Shown: one piece after another, positions 1-5,309 of the stretch | How the letters are laid out: every line of letters begins with the position of its first letter | Numbering within the stretch: the stretch's first letter is position 1 | Source: Victivallales bacterium | GTDB taxonomy: Bacteria > Verrucomicrobiota > Lentisphaeria > Victivallales > JAUVCU01 | Length of the DNA stretch: 5,309 bases | Reading direction: 5' to 3' | NCBI GenBank assembly: GCA_029934175.1 | Contig: JAOZMT010000190.1 | Span: 1 to 5,309 of the forward strand | The notes under the pieces: generated by a model | Told to the model about the DNA's origin: nothing | What the model saw: only the letters and a program-made list of their open reading frames with translations | Database searches by the model: none | Position numbers and translations under genes: made by a program

Positions 1-147
1 TGTTGCATTTAGGAATTCTTTACTTGAATATTGGATATTCCGTGTTGAATATTGAATATTGAATTTTGAAGGAGAAATAAAAAAATGCTTGTGTAAGTAG
101 GTTCCATTTTTTATGTTTTAAACGATTACTGTGTTTATTATATTAAA
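1..147. other. Non-coding region downstream of sbcC
   Basis: Besides the heptanucleotide array, I see no gene here. A-rich and T-rich tracts at 80-87 and 105-112 could pair (AAAAAATG with CATTTTTT) around a 17-base loop, but the stem is almost all A-T, so I do not call a terminator for the operon. A GGAG followed by an ATG at 85-87 reads only three codons before TAA. Confidence 0.5.
24..72. repeat. Degenerate heptanucleotide tandem array (TTGAATA units)
   Basis: Seven consecutive 7-base units can be read: TTGAATA, TTGGATA, TTCCGTG (diverged), TTGAATA, TTGAATA, TTGAATT and TTGAAGG. Three are identical, two differ at one position, TTGAAGG at two, and TTCCGTG strongly. The array lies 75 bases past the sbcC stop, in non-coding sequence. 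It resembles the short 7-base tandem arrays found between genes in several bacterial groups. No function is evident. Confidence 0.6.
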
Positions 148-3100
148 TTATTTACGACTAATTCCTGGACCTGATATTTCACTTGTTCCGTTGTGATTTG
201 ATGTTACTTGGATTTGAGAACTTATTCTCTCTTTTAAACTCGAAATATGTGATATGATTCCAATTAACTTTCCAGATTGCTTTAGGTTTGATAATGTATC
301 TAACGCAACAGATAATGAATCTTCATCAAGAGTTCCAAATCCTTCATCTAAAAATAATGAATCTACCTTTATTTTATGACTAGCCATTTGGGATAATCCT
401 AATGCTAAAGATAAACTTACAATGAAACTTTCTCCACCAGAGAGGTTCTTTGTTGAACGGATCTCGCCAGCTTGATAGTTGTCATATACTTGTAATTCTA
501 AAGGTTCTTCAACATTTCTTGTTAAACAATACCGATTACTCATCTTCTTCAATTGTTTATTTGCATAATAAATCATATTATCAAAAGTTAAACCCTGAGC
601 AAATGATCTATATTTTTTACCATCACTAGAACCTATTAATTCTCTTAAATTATGCCAACGAAGATATTCTTTATTTTGATTTTCTTTATCTTTTAATATT
701 TCAGATTGGTTATCACAGTTTTCTTTATCAATCTTTAATTTTTGATTTAAACCACCAGTAATCTCATTTAACTCTTTTAATTCAGCTGATAACTCAAGTT
801 GCATACTTCGCAAATTTTCAATAGTATCATCTGTTAATTCTTTATCTTTTAAATCCTTTAGTTTGATTTTTGTATTTTTCAAACTTGTATCTAATTGAGT
901 TTGCGAAGTGTGCAATTTGTTTTTTATAAGATCTAATTTATTTCGTTCATCTTTAGATAATATAGCTAATATAAATTCTTCTTCATCTTTGAAATAACTT
1001 TTCGATAACTGTTCTTTGAAATCTATTTCTTTTATTTCTATATTAACTTTATTTTGATTAATTTTCTCAGCTAGTAAGACTATTTGTTTTTTTAGATTGT
1101 TAAAATTATTACTTGCTTTATTGCTTTCTTTACTTGCTTCTTTAGCTATTTTGTCTAAATTTAAAATTTTATTTTTTATCCTCAGTTCTTCTTCATCTGG
1201 ATTTTTCTCTGAATATAGCACTTTTCTTTTACGATTTAAAGATGATAATTCATCATTCAGGCTTTTTTTATTCTTTAAACTCTTTTTTTCTTGTTCGATT
1301 TGCGAAGTGTGCAATAGTTTATTTTCTGTAACTTTACTCTTTATATTTAATAAATCAAGTTCAAGTTTATCTTTAGTTTCTTGATTTTTCAACCAATTGG
1401 ATTTTTTACTCTTTAATGAAACTTCTACATTTTTCAAGTCTTTAATTCCAAATTGTTTAATAGTTTCTAATATTTTCAGTTGCATCGTTTCATTAACTTC
1501 AACAGATGTTTTATATTTATCAGCAAGCTTATTATACTCTTCTTTTAAATGTTGTAAAGAAATATCATCTGCAATAACTTGTTCTGAACACTTAGTTTTT
1601 TGTTCTTTTTTACTTGCGATTTGTGCAGTTGATAGATCTAGTTTCTCATTGATTTTACCAGCTCTTTCAATTTGATTTGATATGTTCTTTATAGTTTTAG
1701 ACAAATCAGTTATTTTATTATTTACAAACTCTATGGATACAGATTTTATATCAAATTTCAGTTCTTTAACAATAATATTTTTATCAGATATTAAGCTTAT
1801 TTGAGTTTTATCTATTTCTTTTATTTTGTATTTAATAAGTTCTTCATTTTTAATAATATTTTTTTCTAATTCATTTATAGATTTTTCTGTCTTTTTCAAT
1901 AATGATTCTTTCTCAATGAGTATTGTTTCAGTATCATTTACTTGTGTAATATTATTTTTTGCAAAAGGATGTTCTAATGCACCACATAGAGGACATTCTT
2001 TATTATCTTGCAATTTATCTCTTTCATTTTCTAAACTTAGTATTTTATTATGCAATGCAATATTATCTATTAAAATTTTAATAGACTCTTTGAGTTGCTT
2101 TTTTTCATTTGAAAATTTCACTAAAGTTCTTTTATTTTTTTCATTTGCGACTTGTGCAGTTTTTTTATCAGATTCAATTTCTATTAAAGCTTTATTGCTT
2201 TTATCAATATTTTTTAATACAGTATGAAGTTTATTTAATATATTCAACTCTTCTTTAAAGTCTGATTCATTCTTTCTCAAATCTTCTATAGTTGCACCAT
2301 TTAAGAGATTCTTAACTTCCTCAATAAGTTTTTTTTGTTCATCAATAAGAGGTGATAATTCATCTTCGATTTTTTTAAGTTTTTCATTGATTTCTAAATT
2401 GTTCTTTTGGGTTTTATCTCTTTTGATTTTAGTTGTTTTTAATTCTATTTTTAATGAGTCTCGTTGTTTTTTTAAATTATTTAACAATTTTAAATTTTCT
2501 ATGATTCCACTTAAATCATTGATAAGTTTTTCATCAATAGCATTTTTCATAAGATATTCATTCGTAGATTTAATATTCAACTCAATCTTGGCTTGTTTTT
2601 TATCTATATCCGCTTTTGATTTTAATGTATCTTTGATTTTATTTTGAACTTCATTAAGCTCTTTTTGATATTTTTCACTATCTTCAGATTTTGTTTTTAT
2701 ATGAGCATCTAAATTACGAACTTCTTTAATAACAACCTGCTCTTTTTCCTGTTCTTTTTTAGCATTGTCAAATGCACAGTTCGCAACTTTGAGATTTTTA
2801 AGACATTTAGCAGATATTATTTCTAACGATTTAACTTGTTTATTATTTTCGTTTTGTATTTTTTCATCATTAATCAGAGTCTTTCTTTGAGTTAAAAGTT
2901 TATCATATTCAAGTTCTAATTCTTTTGCATAGTTCGCAATTTTTAACCTTTCTTTATCATCTGAAAATTCTTCTTGTTTTTTTGTTAAAACTTCGATATC
3001 AGAATTAATTTGTTTTAACTCATTATTTAAGTTATTAATATTATTTAGCCAAATTATACTATTTGAACATTTTTCGTTTTTTGATTTAAGTTTGGTTTCA

Positions 3101-3792
3101 TTAGTTTTATTTTCTTTTAGTTCTTTATTTAACTCATTTTTTTCATCATCAGTGAGTAAAGATACGCTTGATAATTGGGCATCTAAAAGTTCAAGTTTAT
3201 TTTTTTGAATTTTATCTTGTTCATAAACGGTTATTGAAATATTAGAATAAATTTCACTGCCAGTAATTTGTTCTAAAATAGAAGCTCTTTCATCAGGAGA
3301 CGCTTTCAGGAATGCAGCAAAACTTCCTTGAGCAAGAAGCATAGAACGAGTGAATTGTTCAAAGTCCATTCCAGTTTTATCTTCTGTAATGCGTTTAACA
3401 TCTTTAATCTTTGTTGCAAGAATATCTTTTGACTCATAATCAGAAATTTCATATTTTGCAGTTTGTAGTTTACCATCAGCTTTTTTATTTGCTCTTTTTT
3501 GACCCCAATAATTTTTATAGATTCCATTCATTGTTTCATAAGTTAATTCAGCAAAGCAATCGCTAGTTTGTCTAGTCATAATTTCATTGCTCTTTTGCGA
3601 TATGTGCAAAATTCGTGGAGTTTTTCCGTAGAGAGCCAAGCATATAGCATCTAAAATAGTTGTTTTCCCAGCACCAGTAGGACCAGTTATTGCAAAAATC
3701 CCATTTGAAGTATATTCCTTTGATGTAAAGTCTATTTCCCATTCTCCTGCAAGAGAATTTAAATTTTTGAATCTAAGCTTTAAAATTTTCAT
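148..3792 (-). CDS. sbcC: SbcC, ATPase/coiled-coil subunit of the SbcCD nuclease (Rad50 family)
   Basis: This encodes the 1214-residue SMC/Rad50-like ATPase of SbcCD, a cytoplasmic complex that uses ATP to cut hairpins, cruciforms and blocked DNA ends. The N-terminal head has a Walker A motif, GPTGAGKTT (residues 37-45), and a Q-loop region, MLLAQGSFAAFL (151-162, Q155). Long Lys/Glu/Asn/Leu-rich coiled-coil arms run from roughly 185 to 1040 and are broken near the middle by the zinc hook CPLC (600-603), through which two SbcC molecules dimerise. The C-terminal head has the signature LSGGES (1117-1122), Walker B and D-loop FLDEGFGTLD (1147-1156, with D1149 and E1150), and the H-loop His1182 in IISH. 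It is longer than E. coli SbcC (about 1050 residues); the extra length is in the arms. The start MKILKLRFKNLNSL matches the family, has AAGGAA four bases upstream, and lies one base after the sbcD stop. The gene carries eight copies of a 15-base dispersed word. Confidence 0.98.
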   Translation of the reverse strand: MKILKLRFKNLNSLAGEWEIDFTSKEYTSNGIFAITGPTGAGKTTILDAICLALYGKTPRILHISQKSNEIMTRQTSDCFAELTYETMNGIYKNYWGQKRANKKADGKLQTAKYEISDYESKDILATKIKDVKRITEDKTGMDFEQFTRSMLLAQGSFAAFLKASPDERASILEQITGSEIYSNISITVYEQDKIQKNKLELLDAQLSSVSLLTDDEKNELNKELKENKTNETKLKSKNEKCSNSIIWLNNINNLNNELKQINSDIEVLTKKQEEFSDDKERLKIANYAKELELEYDKLLTQRKTLINDEKIQNENNKQVKSLEIISAKCLKNLKVANCAFDNAKKEQEKEQVVIKEVRNLDAHIKTKSEDSEKYQKELNEVQNKIKDTLKSKADIDKKQAKIELNIKSTNEYLMKNAIDEKLINDLSGIIENLKLLNNLKKQRDSLKIELKTTKIKRDKTQKNNLEINEKLKKIEDELSPLIDEQKKLIEEVKNLLNGATIEDLRKNESDFKEELNILNKLHTVLKNIDKSNKALIEIESDKKTAQVANEKNKRTLVKFSNEKKQLKESIKILIDNIALHNKILSLENERDKLQDNKECPLCGALEHPFAKNNITQVNDTETILIEKESLLKKTEKSINELEKNIIKNEELIKYKIKEIDKTQISLISDKNIIVKELKFDIKSVSIEFVNNKITDLSKTIKNISNQIERAGKINEKLDLSTAQIASKKEQKTKCSEQVIADDISLQHLKEEYNKLADKYKTSVEVNETMQLKILETIKQFGIKDLKNVEVSLKSKKSNWLKNQETKDKLELDLLNIKSKVTENKLLHTSQIEQEKKSLKNKKSLNDELSSLNRKRKVLYSEKNPDEEELRIKNKILNLDKIAKEASKESNKASNNFNNLKKQIVLLAEKINQNKVNIEIKEIDFKEQLSKSYFKDEEEFILAILSKDERNKLDLIKNKLHTSQTQLDTSLKNTKIKLKDLKDKELTDDTIENLRSMQLELSAELKELNEITGGLNQKLKIDKENCDNQSEILKDKENQNKEYLRWHNLRELIGSSDGKKYRSFAQGLTFDNMIYYANKQLKKMSNRYCLTRNVEEPLELQVYDNYQAGEIRSTKNLSGGESFIVSLSLALGLSQMASHKIKVDSLFLDEGFGTLDEDSLSVALDTLSNLKQSGKLIGIISHISSLKERISSQIQVTSNHNGTSEISGPGISRK
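799..813 (+). repeat. Dispersed 15-base word, copy 1 (TCGCAA orientation)
   Basis: TTGCATACTTCGCAA is the reverse complement of an exact TTGCGAnnTRTGCAR match. Within sbcC it is read as L-R-S-M-Q (994-998), unlike the peptides from the other copies. Confidence 0.7.
901..915 (-). repeat. Dispersed 15-base word, copy 2
   Basis: TTGCGAAGTGTGCAA on the plus strand is an exact consensus match. With its flanks it shares 17 identical bases with the copy at 1300-1314. On the coding strand it is read as L-H-T-S-Q (960-964). Confidence 0.8.
1300..1314 (-). repeat. Dispersed 15-base word, copy 3
   Basis: TTGCGAAGTGTGCAA on the plus strand is identical to the copy at 901-915. It is read as L-H-T-S-Q (827-831) in the second coiled-coil arm of SbcC. 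Confidence 0.8.
1614..1628 (-). repeat. Dispersed 15-base word, copy 4
   Basis: TTGCGATTTGTGCAG is an exact consensus match. It is in a different codon register from copies 2 and 3, so it is read as T-A-Q-I-A (722-726). Confidence 0.75.
2145..2159 (-). repeat. Dispersed 15-base word, copy 5
   Basis: TTGCGACTTGTGCAG is an exact consensus match, read as T-A-Q-V-A (545-549) in the first arm of SbcC, before the zinc hook. Confidence 0.75.
2772..2786 (+). repeat. Dispersed 15-base word, copy 6 (TCGCAA orientation)
   Basis: ATGCACAGTTCGCAA is the reverse complement of the consensus with one mismatch at the last base. It is read as V-A-N-C-A (336-340). Confidence 0.7.
2925..2939 (+). repeat. Dispersed 15-base word, copy 7 (TCGCAA orientation)
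   Basis: TTGCATAGTTCGCAA is an exact reverse-complement match, 153 bases from copy 6. It is read as I-A-N-Y-A (285-289) in the same register as copy 6. Confidence 0.7.
3595..3609 (-). repeat. Dispersed 15-base word, copy 8
   Basis: TTGCGATATGTGCAA is an exact match, read as L-H-I-S-Q (62-66). It lies just after the conserved LYGKTPR segment of the SbcC head. From memory of the family, the flanking GKTPR and SNEIM blocks keep their normal distance, so no extra residues appear to have been inserted. Confidence 0.75.
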
Positions 3793-3793
3793 A

Positions 3794-5017
3794 TTATTCC
3801 TTATTGATATCCTCTTCGTTCATTATCTTGACTGCTTTTAGATAGGTTTTTCGTAGTTCAATTTTGTCTTCTTCTATAGTATTGTGTGCAGTTAAGCATT
3901 TTTCAAAAACTTCTTTATCTGTCAATTGGTCAAGAGTTTCTTCAATTTCTCTATTCATAATTTTTTCTACAATTCTTGAATTCTGAATCCTTAAAACTTC
4001 CAATTGTGAATCTGCAACAAGTTCGTCAATCACCGATTTTAAATTACTTGCAATCTCATCTCCTTTATAGATTATTTCTAATAAAATACCTGTTTCTTCT
4101 TTTTTATACTTTTCTATTTTCGATATAATATCATCCATATTTCCACGAATTTGTCGTATCTTTTGAAAACAAGGGACATTAATTTCATTAACAACAGGAA
4201 CTCGTTTCTCAAATGTAATAGCAATAACCTTTTTTTGTTGTTTAGCTTCGCCAAAACTCATAGGAATAGGAGATCCACTATATCGCATATTATCCATTTT
4301 ATCAACAAGTTGCGGAATATGCAAATGTCCTAAAGCCAAATAATCAATAGAGTTCGGGAAAGTAGATTTATTAATATTACCTAAAGTTCCAACAAAAATA
4401 TCCCGTTCGCCGTCTTCGCAAGTTTTTCCTTTTGATGTAAAAAGATGCCCCATTGCGATAATTGGAGTCTCAGAATTTAATTCTTTTTGCTTTTGTTCTG
4501 CTATTGCACAAACATCTAAATAGTGTTGTTTTATACCATTTTCAGACTTCTTTTTCTTATCGTCAAGAGATTCATTATCTTCACACTTTCTAATATCACG
4601 ATCACTCAAATATGGGATAGCACAAATAATAATATGTTCATTTTTGTTATCATTGCTTAATACAAAAACTTCATCATTTAAATCATTAGGAACAGCACCA
4701 ACAACAAAGACATTCAAAGCTCCTAAAAGAGCCTTTGGAGCAGTAAGAAAAGATGGAGAATCGTGATTCCCAGCAGTTACGACGATATATTTACATTTAG
4801 AATTTGCAATTTGAATCAAAAAATTATAGTATAAAGATTGAGCTTTATTGCTCGGAGTAGTAGTATCAAAAATATCTCCAGAAACAAGTAAAATATCTAT
4901 TTTTTCATTTTTTATTATTTGCGATAGCCAATCAAGGAAATTTTTTGATTCATCATATCTTTTTCTTCCATATAAAGAACTTCCAAGATGCCAATCTGAT
5001 GTATGTAAAATATTCAT
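3794..5017 (-). CDS. sbcD: SbcD, Mre11-type exonuclease subunit of the SbcCD nuclease
   Basis: This encodes the metallophosphoesterase nuclease subunit of SbcCD, which binds two metal ions (Mn in characterised homologues) and works with the SbcC ATPase on double-strand ends and hairpins. The 407-residue product is close to E. coli SbcD (400). Phosphoesterase motifs appear in order: SDWH (7-10, D8 and H10), GDIFD (47-51, D48), GNHD (83-86, N84 and H85), MGH (189-191, H191) and GHLH (230-233, H231 and H233). A C-terminal capping/SbcC-binding region follows from about residue 270. An in-frame ATG at 5108-5110 would add 31 residues. I reject it because SbcD proteins begin at M-x-I-L-H-T-S-D-W-H-L-G, and AAGGAG lies 13 bases before the ATG at 5017 while the extension has no family counterpart. 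The gene is first in the operon; its TAA ends one base before the sbcC ATG. Confidence 0.97.
   Translation of the reverse strand: MNILHTSDWHLGSSLYGRKRYDESKNFLDWLSQIIKNEKIDILLVSGDIFDTTTPSNKAQSLYYNFLIQIANSKCKYIVVTAGNHDSPSFLTAPKALLGALNVFVVGAVPNDLNDEVFVLSNDNKNEHIIICAIPYLSDRDIRKCEDNESLDDKKKKSENGIKQHYLDVCAIAEQKQKELNSETPIIAMGHLFTSKGKTCEDGERDIFVGTLGNINKSTFPNSIDYLALGHLHIPQLVDKMDNMRYSGSPIPMSFGEAKQQKKVIAITFEKRVPVVNEINVPCFQKIRQIRGNMDDIISKIEKYKKEETGILLEIIYKGDEIASNLKSVIDELVADSQLEVLRIQNSRIVEKIMNREIEETLDQLTDKEVFEKCLTAHNTIEEDKIELRKTYLKAVKIMNEEDINKE
3797..3802 (-). promoter_or_regulatory. Ribosome binding site of sbcC, inside the end of sbcD
   Basis: AAGGAA on the minus strand lies four bases before the sbcC ATG (3790-3792). 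It overlaps the last two sense codons of sbcD (Lys-Glu), and the sbcD TAA (3794-3796) falls between it and the ATG. This layout is typical of translational coupling, which would keep the two subunits in proportion. Confidence 0.75.
4310..4324 (-). repeat. Dispersed 15-base word, doubtful copy 9 in sbcD
   Basis: TTGCGGAATATGCAA has one mismatch (G for A at position 6). It is read as L-H-I-P-Q (232-236) and overlaps His233 of the conserved GHLH metal-binding motif. Protein conservation could therefore explain much of the match, and this copy is weaker evidence than the others. Confidence 0.4.
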
Positions 5018-5030
5018 TACTAAAGTTAAT

Positions 5031-5036
5031 CTCCTT
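5031..5036 (-). promoter_or_regulatory. Ribosome binding site that decides the sbcD start
   Basis: AAGGAG on the minus strand ends 13 bases before the ATG at 5015-5017. The spacing is somewhat long, but this is a strong Shine-Dalgarno match. With the family-typical N-terminus MNILHTSDWHLG it supports the internal start over the ATG at 5108-5110. Confidence 0.6.
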
Positions 5037-5039
5037 AAT

Positions 5040-5054
5040 TTGCGATTTGTGCGA
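5040..5054 (-). repeat. Dispersed 15-base word, copy 10, non-coding, upstream of sbcD
   Basis: TTGCGATTTGTGCGA has one mismatch (G at position 14). It is the only copy outside coding sequence, three bases upstream of the sbcD Shine-Dalgarno and just downstream of the candidate promoter. That is where an operator could sit, though it may simply be another member of the dispersed set. Confidence 0.6.
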
Positions 5055-5060
5055 ATTCTT

Positions 5061-5088
5061 AAATTATCATATATAATAAAAAAATCAA
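5061..5088 (-). promoter_or_regulatory. Candidate sigma-70 type promoter for sbcDC
   Basis: On the minus strand TTGATT (5083-5088) is followed after 16 bases by TAATTT (5061-5066), with an overlapping alternative -10, GATAAT, at 5063-5068. It sits about 45-70 bases upstream of the sbcD ATG, as a promoter would. The region is so AT-rich that such matches arise easily by chance. If it is real, transcription would start near 5054, at the edge of the dispersed-word copy at 5040-5054. Confidence 0.3.
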
Positions 5089-5309
5089 CTTTTTCTAAGA
5101 AAAATTTCATTTATTTTAGATAAAATTAAAAAGGGTTTGTTCTTAACGCCGTCTAAAACAAAAAATTTTATTGAGAAGAATTAAGCAGAATAATTATTTT
5201 TAATTAATACAAATTCTCTAATTTTATTTTTACCTAATCTCTAAGCACACGAGTCGTAAGCAAGGAAAATAGAAATTACTGGATTTTTAGATGACCTTAA
5301 ACTTGCAAC
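5089..5309. other. Unassigned AT-rich region upstream of sbcDC
   Basis: No convincing gene, RNA or terminator is visible. The most GC-rich islands are AAAGGGTTTGTTCTTAACGCC around 5130-5150 and GCACACGAGTCGTAAGCAAGG around 5244-5264; neither forms a clear hairpin. On the minus strand a frame is open from the window edge to a TAG at 5241-5243 (22 codons, ending ...FLAYDSCA), which could be the tail of an upstream gene but is too short to judge. Confidence 0.4.

Noticed and set aside
85..96. GGAG followed by ATG CTT GTG TAA, resembling a start site or leader peptide on the plus strand
   Set aside because: It is only three codons long, with no following gene in this window to regulate.
80..112. 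Possible rho-independent terminator for sbcC
   Set aside because: The pairing is AAAAAATG with CATTTTTT over a 17-base loop, almost entirely A-T, with no GC-rich stem; too weak to call.
1097..2647. Several plus-strand open frames of 86-133 codons opposite sbcC (1097-1384, 1397-1675, 1826-2227, 2387-2647)
   Set aside because: They are antisense shadows of the coiled-coil gene. Lys/Glu/Asn-rich arms give Phe/Leu/Ser-rich antisense frames that mimic membrane proteins.
799..3609. In-frame insertion of mobile palindromic elements of the Rickettsia RPE type into SbcC
   Set aside because: The repeated unit is only about 15 bases, and at residues 62-66 the conserved flanks seem to keep normal spacing, so no inserted peptide is evident.
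4415..4924. Further TTGCGA/TCGCAA half-words at 4415-4421, 4453-4458 and 4919-4924
   Set aside because: The second half (TRTGCAR) is absent at each, so they do not count as copies of the 15-base word.
5018..5110. A 31-residue N-terminal extension of SbcD starting at the ATG at 5108-5110
   Set aside because: The family starts at M-x-I-L-H-T-S-D-W-H; the extension has no family match, overlaps the candidate promoter and the Shine-Dalgarno, and is better explained as open frame by chance.
5135..5160. GGCGTTAAGAAC on the minus strand, resembling the GTTRRRY end of an integron attC site
   Set aside because: The seventh base does not fit, no matching inverse core is paired with it, and there is no integrase or cassette structure.
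1..5309. CRISPR array, tRNA, rRNA, transposase or toxin-antitoxin genes
   Set aside because: No regularly spaced direct repeats, cloverleaf-forming sequence or such coding region is seen; the dispersed word is irregularly spaced and inside genes.

Overview
This AT-rich window holds one two-gene operon, read entirely on the minus strand: sbcD (exonuclease subunit) followed by sbcC (SMC-like ATPase subunit). Together they encode the bacterial Mre11-Rad50-type complex SbcCD, which opens DNA hairpins and blocked DNA ends. Every key motif of both subunits is present and neither gene shows a frameshift. The genes are separated by a single base, so co-transcription and translational coupling are expected. 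The source is clearly bacterial. Good Shine-Dalgarno sequences (AAGGAG for sbcD, AAGGAA for sbcC) argue mildly against Bacteroidetes. I cannot name the lineage from this window.

Layout, left to right: 1-147 is non-coding and carries a degenerate array of 7-base units (TTGAATA type) downstream of the sbcC stop; 148-3792 is sbcC; 3794-5017 is sbcD, whose start is placed at the internal ATG matching the family N-terminus; 5018-5309 is non-coding, with the sbcD ribosome binding site, a weak candidate promoter and an otherwise unassigned AT-rich leader.

The most unusual signal is not a gene. A 15-base, imperfectly palindromic word, TTGCGAnnTRTGCAR (reverse complement YTGCAYAnnTCGCAA), occurs about ten times between 799 and 5054: seven exact matches and three with one mismatch. 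It lies in both orientations, in two reading-frame registers per orientation (so it encodes unrelated pentapeptides such as LHTSQ, TAQIA, IANYA and LRSMQ), and once outside coding sequence just upstream of sbcD. This points to a constraint or spreading process at the DNA level. Candidates are a DNA-uptake-type word, a HIP1-like iterated word, a chromosome-organisation or recombination signal, or a very small dispersed element. The window alone cannot decide between them.
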